Of a DNA stretch of 45,993 nt, positions 26,289 through 33,419 are shown piece after piece (positions within the stretch are counted from its first letter, which is position 1; the number at the start of each line of letters is the position of its first letter). The position numbers were made by a program, and so were the translations under genes. Source of the DNA: Gelidibacter algens (GTDB lineage: Bacteria; Bacteroidota; Bacteroidia; Flavobacteriales; Flavobacteriaceae); the NCBI RefSeq assembly GCF_001678675.1, contig NZ_LZRN01000034.1, forward strand, positions 1 to 45,993. Direction: 5' to 3'. The notes under the pieces were generated by a model. The model had not been told where the DNA came from and did not search any database. It saw only the letters and a list, made by a program, of their open reading frames with translations.

Positions 26289-26300
26289 AATAGAAAAATT

Positions 26301-26927
26301 ATGAAAAAATTAAATAATCTTCGCACCTATCTCCACAAGGCGAGCAGCACGAGTAAGAAAACAGTCGTTTTATTGGCTATTATGATTGCACCAATGGTGT
26401 CTTTTGGACAAAGCTTTTTTGATAAATATGAGTCCATGAAAGGCGTGACCTCAGGAGTGATCAGTCAAAAGATGTTTAAAATGATTGCCACTATTGACGT
26501 TGATCTTGATGATCCGGAAGCTCAGGGCTTTTTAAATATGGTGAAAAAAATTGAGAGTATTAAAGTATTGAGTACTGGAGACAAGAGTATATCGTCAAGT
26601 TTGGCCGCTGATGCAGAAAAATATATTGGCAGCTCAAAATTGGATGAATTGATGCGCTTTAAAGACGGTAACCAAACGGTGAAGTTTTACGTCAAAGAAG
26701 GACGTGATGAAAATCATGTTAAAGAATTGCTGATGTACATCAATGGGTTGAAAGAATTAACCAAAGACGCCAACATTGAAATCAATGGTGAGAAAAGAGA
26801 AATTGAAACCATCGTCGTCTCTATTATTGGCGATGTAGATTTGAGAGAGATTTCAAAAATCACCAGTAAAATGAACGTTCCTGGTGGACAGCATCTTGAG
26901 AAAGCAAGTAAAGGTAAAAAGCAATAA
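26301..26927 (+). CDS. DUF4252 protein (exported)
   Basis: A 208-residue protein with a cleavable signal peptide (TVVLLAIMIAPMVSFGQS, about 21-38) and a DUF4252 body (SFFDKYESMKGVTSGVISQKMFKMIATID and VKFYVKEGRDENHVKELLMYINGL, ending near VVSIIGDVDLREISKITSKM). The extended N-region before the signal core is long; an internal start cannot be excluded. It is third in the sigma operon (12 bp after the anti-sigma stop). Function is unknown. The family is recurrently linked to ECF sigma factors in Flavobacteriia, to my knowledge. Confidence 0.85.
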   Translation: MKKLNNLRTYLHKASSTSKKTVVLLAIMIAPMVSFGQSFFDKYESMKGVTSGVISQKMFKMIATIDVDLDDPEAQGFLNMVKKIESIKVLSTGDKSISSSLAADAEKYIGSSKLDELMRFKDGNQTVKFYVKEGRDENHVKELLMYINGLKELTKDANIEINGEKREIETIVVSIIGDVDLREISKITSKMNVPGGQHLEKASKGKKQ

Positions 26928-26929
26928 TC

Positions 26930-27475
26930 ATGAAATCATTAATCAAAAATCTAACAGTAGTGATGCTCTTGGTCGTAACACTTCACAGTTGCGATCAAGG
27001 ACCATCATTGCAACGGTACTATGTTGACAACCAAGAACGAGCGCAGTTCCTTTCTATTGATATTCCGATAAGTATGTTGAATCTTGATAAAACGCAACTG
27101 ACGGCAGACCAAGAGGACGCTTACAAATCCATTCAAAAACTGAATATGTTGGCTTATAAGATGAAGCCAGATAATATAACGGACTATGAAAAAGAATTGG
27201 CAAAGGTGAACACCATTTTGGACGATCCGAAGTATGAAGAACTAATGCGAGGTGGCAACCCCGAAGAAGGTAAATTTATAATTAAAATTTTGGGAGAAGA
27301 AGATGACGTTGAAGAATTTATCTTATTTGGAACTATCGACACTAAAGGTTTTGCTATAGTAAGGATTTTGGGAAACGATATGAACCCCAATAAAGTAATG
27401 ACCTTAGCTTCCGCACTGGACAAAGCCAATATTGACGATTCACAGATCAATCAATTTACGGAGTTTTTTAAATAA
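26930..27475 (+). CDS. DUF4252 lipoprotein, second paralogue
   Basis: A 181-residue lipoprotein: signal VVMLLVVTLHSC with lipobox Cys21, then a body with the same fold signature as the previous gene (FLSIDIPISMLNLDKTQLTADQEDAYKSIQKLNML and FIIKILGEEDDVEEFILFGTIDTKGFAIVRILG). It starts two bases after the preceding stop, so the two are co-translated. The pair is one exported and one lipid-anchored copy, so they may act together at the outer membrane or periplasm. No biochemical role is known to me. Confidence 0.85.
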   Translation: MKSLIKNLTVVMLLVVTLHSCDQGPSLQRYYVDNQERAQFLSIDIPISMLNLDKTQLTADQEDAYKSIQKLNMLAYKMKPDNITDYEKELAKVNTILDDPKYEELMRGGNPEEGKFIIKILGEEDDVEEFILFGTIDTKGFAIVRILGNDMNPNKVMTLASALDKANIDDSQINQFTEFFK

Positions 27476-27590
27476 AATTTAAAAGCCCTTGAGATTATTA
27501 AACAAATGCGGTTGGTTTAGTATACTAGTTGAATCCATTTTCTAAATGAGTAAATCAATGCATATTTGAAACCAGGCATTTTCAATCTTA

Positions 27591-27628
27591 AAAATCACCC
27601 AATAAACTTCAGGTTTTTGGGTGATTTT
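27591..27628. terminator. Bidirectional terminator after the DUF4252 operon and small membrane gene
   Basis: A 12-bp inverted repeat (27591-27602 with 27617-27628) around a 14-nt loop, with T-runs on both sides. Its right arm overlaps the last codons of the minus-strand small membrane gene (stop at 27609-27611). Confidence 0.8.
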
Positions 27629-27794
27629 CGTTTTTATATAACTGGACAGCTGTGTAGATCAGGACAATGCCAAACGTTCCAAAAAGTAAAATCTTGACGA
27701 TAACATAATCGAGGACATCAAAAATAGCGGCACACAGAAAACCTAAACAAATAATCCCTGTAAGTGCACGTCCTATAAAGTCTGTTTGGTTCAT
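27609..27794 (-). CDS. Small two-helix membrane protein
   Basis: A 61-residue hydrophobic protein with two predicted helices (about 10-27 and 31-52) and a charged tail (KNENHPKT). Its ATG lies three bases after the purB stop, so it is the second gene of the purB transcript. It resembles the short YgaP/DUF2892-type membrane proteins in size and GRALTGIICLGFLC-like start, but the match is weak and I leave it unnamed. Confidence 0.65.
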   Translation of the reverse strand: MNQTDFIGRALTGIICLGFLCAAIFDVLDYVIVKILLFGTFGIVLIYTAVQLYKNENHPKT

Positions 27795-27797
27795 CTA

Positions 27798-29141
27798 CTA
27801 TATTCCTGTGTAGTTGCTAGGTGTAATCTGTTTAAGTTCTTCTTTGATTGCATCAGGAACTTCTAAGGTATTAATAAAATCAGAAATGGACCTTTGATCA
27901 ATTTTTGTGTTGGTCCTGGTCAGGCCTTTCAAAGCTTCATATGGGTTTGGATAGGCTTCCCTTCTTAAAATGGTTTGGATAGCTTCTGCAACCACAGCCC
28001 AATTATTTTCAAGGTCTTCTTTAAATTTAGGGGCATTCAATACCAATTTATCCAAACCTTTTAAGGTGCTTTTGAAACCAATAAGAGTGTGTCCAAAAGG
28101 TACGCCCACATTTCTCAATACCGTGCTGTCTGTTAAATCACGCTGTAACCTAGATATAGGCAGTTTTGCAGACAAGTGTTCAAAAATGGCATTCGCCATT
28201 CCTAGATTACCTTCACTATTTTCAAAATCAATAGGATTAACTTTATGGGGCATGGCGCTACTGCCAACCTCTCCAGCTTTTATTTTTTGCTTAAAGTAAT
28301 CCATAGACACGTAGGTCCAGATATCTCTATCCAAATCAATAAGGATGGTATTGATCCGTTTCAGGGTATCAAATAACGCGGCCATATGATCGTAATGCTC
28401 AATTTGAGTGGTAGGGAAAGAGTGGTGTAAGCCTAATCTTCCTTGGACAAAGGCTGTCCCGAACGCTTTCCAATCAATCTTTGGATATGCCACTTTATGG
28501 GCATTAAAATTTCCGGTGGCACCGCCAAATTTAGCCGCACTAGGGATGTCATTCAGTAAATTGAACTGCTCTTCCATACGCACTGCAAAAACCAAAATTT
28601 CTTTTCCTAAGCGCGTAGGAGAGGCAGGTTGCCCATGTGTGCGCGCCAACATAGGGATGTCAGCCCATTCTTCAGATAGCGCTTTTATTTTTTTGACAAC
28701 ATTCGTGTATTCGGGAACATAAACATCATTCATCGCCTCTTTGATACTTAGCGGAATAGCGGTGTTGTTGATGTCCTGTGAGGTCAATCCAAAGTGGATA
28801 AACTCTTTATAGGGGTTCAGATTGAGCTTGTCAAATTTCTCTTTGATGAAATATTCAACAGCCTTTACATCGTGGTTGGTTACTTTTTCAATGTCTTTAA
28901 TGGCAAGCGCATCTTCCGTTGAAAAGTCCGTGTAGAGGGCTCTTAAATTTTCAAAATTTGAAGCGTTTAGATCTTTGAGTTGTGGCAATGGCAATTCGCA
29001 TAAAGCAATAAAATACTCGATTTCTACTTGAACGCGGTATTTAATGAGTGCCTCTTCTGAAAAATAATCAGCTAAACTGTTGATCTTGTTTCTGTATCTT
29101 CCATCAATAGGGGAGATGGCATTTAAAGATGATAATGACAT
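27798..29141 (-). CDS. purB: Adenylosuccinate lyase
   Basis: Catalyses two fumarate-releasing steps in purine synthesis (SAICAR to AICAR; adenylosuccinate to AMP). The 447-residue protein carries the superfamily signature GSSAMPHKVNPIDFENSEG with the flexible-loop catalytic Ser, THGQPASPTRLGKE with the catalytic His, and the N-terminal LNAISPIDGRYRNK typical of E. coli-type PurB. The length is normal. It is transcribed with the small membrane gene behind it. A TAnnTTTG box lies 35 bp upstream. Confidence 0.97.
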   Translation of the reverse strand: MSLSSLNAISPIDGRYRNKINSLADYFSEEALIKYRVQVEIEYFIALCELPLPQLKDLNASNFENLRALYTDFSTEDALAIKDIEKVTNHDVKAVEYFIKEKFDKLNLNPYKEFIHFGLTSQDINNTAIPLSIKEAMNDVYVPEYTNVVKKIKALSEEWADIPMLARTHGQPASPTRLGKEILVFAVRMEEQFNLLNDIPSAAKFGGATGNFNAHKVAYPKIDWKAFGTAFVQGRLGLHHSFPTTQIEHYDHMAALFDTLKRINTILIDLDRDIWTYVSMDYFKQKIKAGEVGSSAMPHKVNPIDFENSEGNLGMANAIFEHLSAKLPISRLQRDLTDSTVLRNVGVPFGHTLIGFKSTLKGLDKLVLNAPKFKEDLENNWAVVAEAIQTILRREAYPNPYEALKGLTRTNTKIDQRSISDFINTLEVPDAIKEELKQITPSNYTGI

Positions 29142-29175
29142 TGGTTGTGCTGTTTTGTTGAATTTAAAGAAGCTG

Positions 29176-29183
29176 CAAAGATA
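29176..29183 (-). promoter_or_regulatory. Possible -7 box of purB
   Basis: The reverse strand reads TATCTTTG, an exact TAnnTTTG match, 35 bp upstream of the purB ATG. Its position within the 5' extension of the opposite reading frame supports the later DUF1028 start. Confidence 0.55.
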
Positions 29184-29243
29184 GGAAAGAAAGTTAGAAG
29201 CTTGAATTTGAAATTCACTATCTTGGGATTAAATTTTAAAACC

Positions 29244-30224
29244 ATGTACAAATTAGTAGTGATCATAGCAGTCTTATTGGTACAACCTTTATTGGCGCAA
29301 TCCTATAAGAAATCAGAACCTTTTACACATACGTATTCTATTGTTGCGAGAGATTCCGTTACGGGAGAGATTGGAGCAGCAGTACAAAGTCATTGGTTTA
29401 ATGTTGGTTTTGTTGTCATTAAAGCTGAAGCGGGTGTTGGTGCTGTGGCTACACAGTCGTTAACCAATCCTAGCTATGGCCCAAAAGGTTTGAACCTAAT
29501 GAAACAAGGGCTGTCTCCTCAACAAGCCTTGGACGCTCTGCTAGCCAATGATTCAGGAGAAATGTATCGACAGGTGGCCTTTATAAACGCAAAAGGTGAA
29601 GTGGCCACACATACAGGAAGCCTATGTATTGCGGAAGCTGGACATAGACAAGGCAAGAATTTTTCGGTGCAAGCCAATATGATGCTCAACAATACTGTTT
29701 GGGATGTTATGGCAACAGCTTTTGAAACCACAAAGGGCACACTTAGTGAACGTATGTTGGCTGCTTTAAAAGCGGCTCAAGCCGAAAAAGGAGACATAAG
29801 AGGGAAGCAAAGCGCTGCAATTTTAATCGTTAAAGGTGAAGCCACTGGAAATTATTGGGAAGATACCATAATGGATTTAAGAGTAGAAGATAGCAATACT
29901 CCGATTGCTGAATTGGAACGTTTGGTAAAGATTCATAAAGCTTATGATTATATGAACAAAGGGGATTTGGCAATGGAAGTTGGCGATTCAAAAAAAGCTG
30001 AAGAACTGTATTTGAATGCACAAAAACTCTTTCCTGATAATCTCGAAATGCAATATTGGTACGCCATTAATTTATTGAACAATAAAGACTATGAAAAAGC
30101 GAAACCTATTTTGGCATCTATCTTTAAAAAAGATCCAAATTGGAAAACACTCATGTCGCGCTTGGTGAAAAGTAAGCTGCTGGTGATTTCTGATGATGAA
30201 CTGGAACAGGTTATGAAGCTTTAG
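29244..30224 (+). CDS. DUF1028 (Ntn-hydrolase-like) protein with C-terminal TPR
   Basis: Exported protein of 326 residues. The ATG at 29244 (MYKLVVIIAVLLVQPLLAQS) gives a proper signal peptide. A longer frame from 29145 would add 33 non-signal residues and overlap the purB promoter, so it is rejected. DUF1028 spans about 25-225: THTYSIVARDSVTGEIGAAV, GVGAVATQSLTNPSYGPKGL and MYRQVAFINAKGEVATHTG are its signatures. The family is Ntn-hydrolase-like with uncertain substrate. The C-terminal 90 residues form TPR-like helices (DYMNKGDLAMEVGDSKKAEELYLNAQKLFPDN), a fusion seen in some Bacteroidota. It stands alone. Confidence 0.88.
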   Translation: MYKLVVIIAVLLVQPLLAQSYKKSEPFTHTYSIVARDSVTGEIGAAVQSHWFNVGFVVIKAEAGVGAVATQSLTNPSYGPKGLNLMKQGLSPQQALDALLANDSGEMYRQVAFINAKGEVATHTGSLCIAEAGHRQGKNFSVQANMMLNNTVWDVMATAFETTKGTLSERMLAALKAAQAEKGDIRGKQSAAILIVKGEATGNYWEDTIMDLRVEDSNTPIAELERLVKIHKAYDYMNKGDLAMEVGDSKKAEELYLNAQKLFPDNLEMQYWYAINLLNNKDYEKAKPILASIFKKDPNWKTLMSRLVKSKLLVISDDELEQVMKL

Positions 30225-30526
30225 AAAGCATCAGGATAGGAGGCCGCTCTGAACTCTGCATATTAAACTCCCTTTCTAAAATGATTACCAATCCGGGATG
30301 AATACACGTAAAATCTTGTCCCAATAAATAGAGGGTTGGTTCTCCTCACACATGAATTCAAAAACCCACGCAGCTCTACTCGATAATTTATCATCCACCA
30401 TAAGTGAATATCCAATAATTCTGGAATCAACTCAGGCTGAGATAACAACAAACTTGCCTATTTTAAACTGTTGGCACGTGAGTGGTCTACATCATTTAAT
30501 TCGGTGTAAAGTTGAACTGTAGTCAC
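30221..30526 (-). pseudogene. Decayed purB-associated helical protein gene
   Basis: Reading the minus strand across frames gives a coherent but broken protein. From GTG at 30526: TTVQLYTELNDVDHSRANSL, then an in-frame TAG, then LLLSQPELIPELLD; a second frame continues LMVDDKLSSRAAWVFEFMCE; a third ends QDFTCIHPGLVIILEREFNM. From memory this order matches a family of about 180-residue helical proteins usually encoded beside purB in Flavobacteriaceae and sometimes mislabelled adenylosuccinate lyase (LYxxLNxVDHSR..., KxSxRAAWVFEFMC, IHPxLxxILExxF). At about 300 bp it lacks the central half and carries at least one nonsense and two frame changes. It lies upstream of purB with DUF1028 in between. 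Confidence 0.65.
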
Positions 30527-30563
30527 TTGTTTTTATTATTTTTAGAACCTAAAATTAATCAAA

Positions 30564-31037
30564 ATGAAAATTTTTAAAAGCATAGTGCTAGTTATGTTGT
30601 TAGTATTTATAGTCGCACAATTTTTTGGTCCTGAAACAAATGAAGGTACTATAGCCTCTTTTGAGCCTTTTTTGAAAGAAACCAATCCACCTAAAAAGGT
30701 GGCTAATATTCTTAAGGAAACTTGCTTTGATTGCCATAGTGATGTTACGCGCTATCCATGGTATGATAAAATAACACCTGTAAATTATTGGTTGGCAGAT
30801 CATATTGAAGAAGGAAAGAAAGAGTTTAATGTTTCTGCTTGGGACAGCTATTCCACTAAAAAGAAAGACCATAAATTTGAAGAACTTATTGAGATGGTTG
30901 AAAAACGAGAAATGCCACTTGAATCCTATACCTATACACACTCAGAAGCTAACTTGACAGATGAACAAATAGCAGCAGTAGCAGATTGGGGCAAAAAAGT
31001 AAGAATAAAATATAGTTTGGAGCCAAAACCTCAATAG
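30564..31037 (+). CDS. Heme-binding domain protein
   Basis: A 157-residue exported or membrane-anchored protein: an N-terminal hydrophobic segment (about 5-22), then the heme-binding domain (haem_bd type) with CFDCHS (Cys54, Cys57, His58), which attaches c-type heme, followed by TRYPWYDKITPVNYWLADHIEEGKKEFN, the diagnostic family signature. The C-terminal helix LTDEQIAAVADWGKKVR is typical. The electron-transfer partner is unknown. The gene is followed six bases later by the 16-unit heptamer array. Confidence 0.9.
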   Translation: MKIFKSIVLVMLLVFIVAQFFGPETNEGTIASFEPFLKETNPPKKVANILKETCFDCHSDVTRYPWYDKITPVNYWLADHIEEGKKEFNVSAWDSYSTKKKDHKFEELIEMVEKREMPLESYTYTHSEANLTDEQIAAVADWGKKVRIKYSLEPKPQ

Positions 31038-31043
31038 CTTTAA

Positions 31044-31155
31044 GTCGGCAGTCGGCAGTTGGCAGTCGGCAGTTGGCAGTCGGCAGTCAGCAGTCAGCAG
31101 TCGGCAGTCGGCAGTCATCAGTTATCGGTCATCAGTCATCACTCATCAGTCATCC
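31044..31155 (+). repeat. Heptamer tandem array, 16 units (GTCGGCA then GTCATCA variants)
   Basis: Sixteen consecutive 7-bp units with no insertion or deletion (112 bp). Units 1-10 are GTCGGCA, GTTGGCA or GTCAGCA; units 11-16 are mainly GTCATCA with GTTATCG, CTCATCA and GTCATCC. The period is strict while positions 4-5 vary between blocks. It starts six bases after the heme-binding gene stop and ends 25 bp before the glycosyltransferase GTG. Confidence 0.95.
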
Positions 31156-31180
31156 ATCCAACTAGTTAATTCGTGAATTC

Positions 31181-32416
31181 GTGGTAACCAAAAAACTATT
31201 AATCATCGGCCACGTCTGGCCAGAGCCAAAAAGTTCTGCTGCAGGAAGCAGGATGATGCAACTTATTGAAGCCTTTCAAAAGGAGTATTATGAAATTATT
31301 TTCGCAAGTGCTTGTGCCAAGAGTGATAAGGCTTTTGATCTTTCTGAGATTGGAATTGTGCAGTCAACTATTGAAATGAACCATACCAGTTTTGATCATT
31401 TTGTAAAAAGCGTCAATCCTGATGTGGTACTTTTTGATCGGTTTATGACGGAAGAACAATTTGGATGGCGCGTTGCTGAACATTGTCCGCGCAGTTTGAG
31501 GGTTCTTGATACTGAAGATTTGCATTGCTTGCGTAAAGGCCGACAACAGGCTTTTAAAGATGGGGTTGAATTTGATCAGTCCTATCTTTTTAATGATTTT
31601 TCAAAGCGTGAGATTGCGAGTATATATCGTTGTGACCAGTCTTTGATTATCTCTGAGGTGGAGATGGCCTTGTTGAAAAACGTTTTCAACGTTCCCGAAG
31701 AGTTGCTGTTTTACTTGCCTTTTCAGCTAGATAAAATTTCTGAAGAAACCATTTCAAACTTACCGTCTTTTGATGAGCGAAAGGATTTTATCACCATTGG
31801 TAATTTTCTTCACGAGCCCAATTATAATGCTGTTCTATATTTGAAAGAAGCAATTTGGCCCTTAATCAAACAACAACTCCCAAGTGCCCGATTGCACATT
31901 TATGGCGCTTACGCCTCTCAAAAAGTGACTCAATTGCATCATGAAGCTAGCGGATTTTTAATCAAAGGTTATGCTGAAGATGTGCATGAGGTTATGGCGA
32001 ATGCCAAGGTGTGTTTGGCACCGTTGCGTTTTGGAGCTGGCCTTAAAGGAAAATTAATAGATGCTATGTTGGATGGCACACCTTGTGCGATGACGTCTAT
32101 TGCTGCGGAAGGTGTTTTTGGGACATTGGAACCTAATGGCTTTGTTGAGGACGACGCTGAATCATTTGCTAAAAAAGCGATTTTACTTTATCAAAATGCA
32201 TCTTTGTGGAAAGAGAAACAACAACACGGATTCAAAACCCTTAACGTCCGTTTTGATAAGGCCAATTTTCATGATCTATTTTTTAATACTTTAAATGATA
32301 CGGTTTTGAAGCTTCAAGAACATCGGCATAAAAACTTTACAGGACAAATGTTACAACACCATGCGCTGCAGTCTACCAAATACATGAGCAAATGGATTGA
32401 AGCGAAGAATAAGTAA
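31181..32416 (+). CDS. Glycosyltransferase family 4-like
   Basis: A 411-residue GT-B glycosyltransferase. The N-terminus KKLLIIGHVWPEPKSSAAGSRM is a Rossmann first strand with the acceptor loop. The C-terminal half has KVCLAPLRFGAGLKGKLIDAMLDGTPCAMT, the usual E/G-rich nucleotide-sugar-binding region of GT1/GT4, though Asp replaces the common Glu of the EX7E motif (IDAMLDG). The only plausible start is GTG at 31181; the next ATGs (MMQLIEAF) would remove the first strand. That GTG is the end of a direct repeat AATTCGTG-AATTCGTG next to the heptamer array. The product is probably an envelope or exopolysaccharide sugar; specificity is unknown. Confidence 0.85.
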   Translation: MVTKKLLIIGHVWPEPKSSAAGSRMMQLIEAFQKEYYEIIFASACAKSDKAFDLSEIGIVQSTIEMNHTSFDHFVKSVNPDVVLFDRFMTEEQFGWRVAEHCPRSLRVLDTEDLHCLRKGRQQAFKDGVEFDQSYLFNDFSKREIASIYRCDQSLIISEVEMALLKNVFNVPEELLFYLPFQLDKISEETISNLPSFDERKDFITIGNFLHEPNYNAVLYLKEAIWPLIKQQLPSARLHIYGAYASQKVTQLHHEASGFLIKGYAEDVHEVMANAKVCLAPLRFGAGLKGKLIDAMLDGTPCAMTSIAAEGVFGTLEPNGFVEDDAESFAKKAILLYQNASLWKEKQQHGFKTLNVRFDKANFHDLFFNTLNDTVLKLQEHRHKNFTGQMLQHHALQSTKYMSKWIEAKNK

Positions 32417-32465
32417 AAGCATTTATTCTCTTAAATCTTTCAGAACAGACCAACACATAAAATCT

Positions 32466-33416
32466 TTAATGACCATTTTCCAAAATATAATCGGCAAATA
32501 GATTTTGGGAATCTGTCAATCTGTCGATGATTTTTAATGACGATTCTCCCAAAATCCCTTTCATAATGTAGTCATTGTATTTTCTACTGGTTTCCGTTTG
32601 GATTTTTTCATTTTTGGCAAAGGTGAAGGTTTTATTTAAACTTCTGATAGCAACAGTTTGATCTTTGGTGCTTACTAAAAAACTTCTTGCTATCCCTTCT
32701 TGTTCTATGTATTCCGGTTGGTGGGTAAAGCTATTAAGGTCAAAGTTAGCATCAAGCTCTTTGTTGATTCGAGTTAGCAGGTTGAGGTTAAAGCGCTTGG
32801 TAATGCCTTGCGCATCATTGTATGCCGGCAGTACGATGCTTTCTGATTTTATCAAATCGACGCCCAAAAGCACTCTATCACCCACTTTAAGATTATCACT
32901 CAACTTCTGAATAAATTCTTTGGCGCGTTCATCTGGCAGATTTCCAATATTTGAACCTAGAAACAATACTACTATTGGGTGTTCTGACTGTTTTAAATCG
33001 GCCAAAACATTAAAATAATCACCTTGTTTTGGGGTGATCCTCACCGTTGGCAATTCAGCGTTTACGGATGCCTTTAAATGCTTGAGCGCATTTTTTGAAA
33101 TATCAATAGGCATATATTCAAAGTTATAGTTCTGATCATCCAACGCTTTTAATAGTTGTTTAGTCTTTGTGCCATCACCTGCGCCCAATTCTACCAATTC
33201 AAAAAAAGTAGAAGGATTAAGCTTTAAAACTTTGATCAGCTCCTGACTTTTATTCTTGAAAATGTCAAATTCTGCCTTGGTAAGATAGTATTCAGGCATT
33301 TTCATGATTTCTACAAAAAGTGCATCTCCAATTTCATCATAGAAATATTTAGACGGTAATGTTTTATTCTGTGCACTGAGACCAAGATCAATGTCTCTTT
33401 GGAAGTTGTTGTTCAT
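32466..33416 (-). CDS. egtD: L-histidine N-alpha-methyltransferase EgtD
   Basis: SAM-dependent enzyme that trimethylates histidine to hercynine, the first step of ergothioneine synthesis. The 316-residue protein has the EgtD-family N-terminal region (LPSKYFYDEIGDALFVEIMKMPEYYLTKAEF, about 22-52), SAM site ELGAGDGTKTKQLL (about 71-84), IVVLFLGSNIGN, and a C-terminal substrate region (FSVSxK-like RSFLVSTKDQTVAI). It starts three bases after the egtB stop, so the two are co-transcribed. Confidence 0.93.
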   Translation of the reverse strand: MNNNFQRDIDLGLSAQNKTLPSKYFYDEIGDALFVEIMKMPEYYLTKAEFDIFKNKSQELIKVLKLNPSTFFELVELGAGDGTKTKQLLKALDDQNYNFEYMPIDISKNALKHLKASVNAELPTVRITPKQGDYFNVLADLKQSEHPIVVLFLGSNIGNLPDERAKEFIQKLSDNLKVGDRVLLGVDLIKSESIVLPAYNDAQGITKRFNLNLLTRINKELDANFDLNSFTHQPEYIEQEGIARSFLVSTKDQTVAIRSLNKTFTFAKNEKIQTETSRKYNDYIMKGILGESSLKIIDRLTDSQNLFADYILENGH

Positions 33417-33419
33417 ATA

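Noticed and set aside
29145-29243. 33-residue N-terminal extension of the DUF1028 protein
   Set aside because: It lacks signal features, overlaps the purB promoter box, and the ATG at 29244 gives a normal signal peptide.
30263-30451. 62-residue ORF on the minus strand as a gene
   Set aside because: It is one frame through a decayed gene; the family resemblance switches frames inside it.
31044-31155. CRISPR array
   Set aside because: The units are contiguous 7-mers with no spacers and no cas genes are near.
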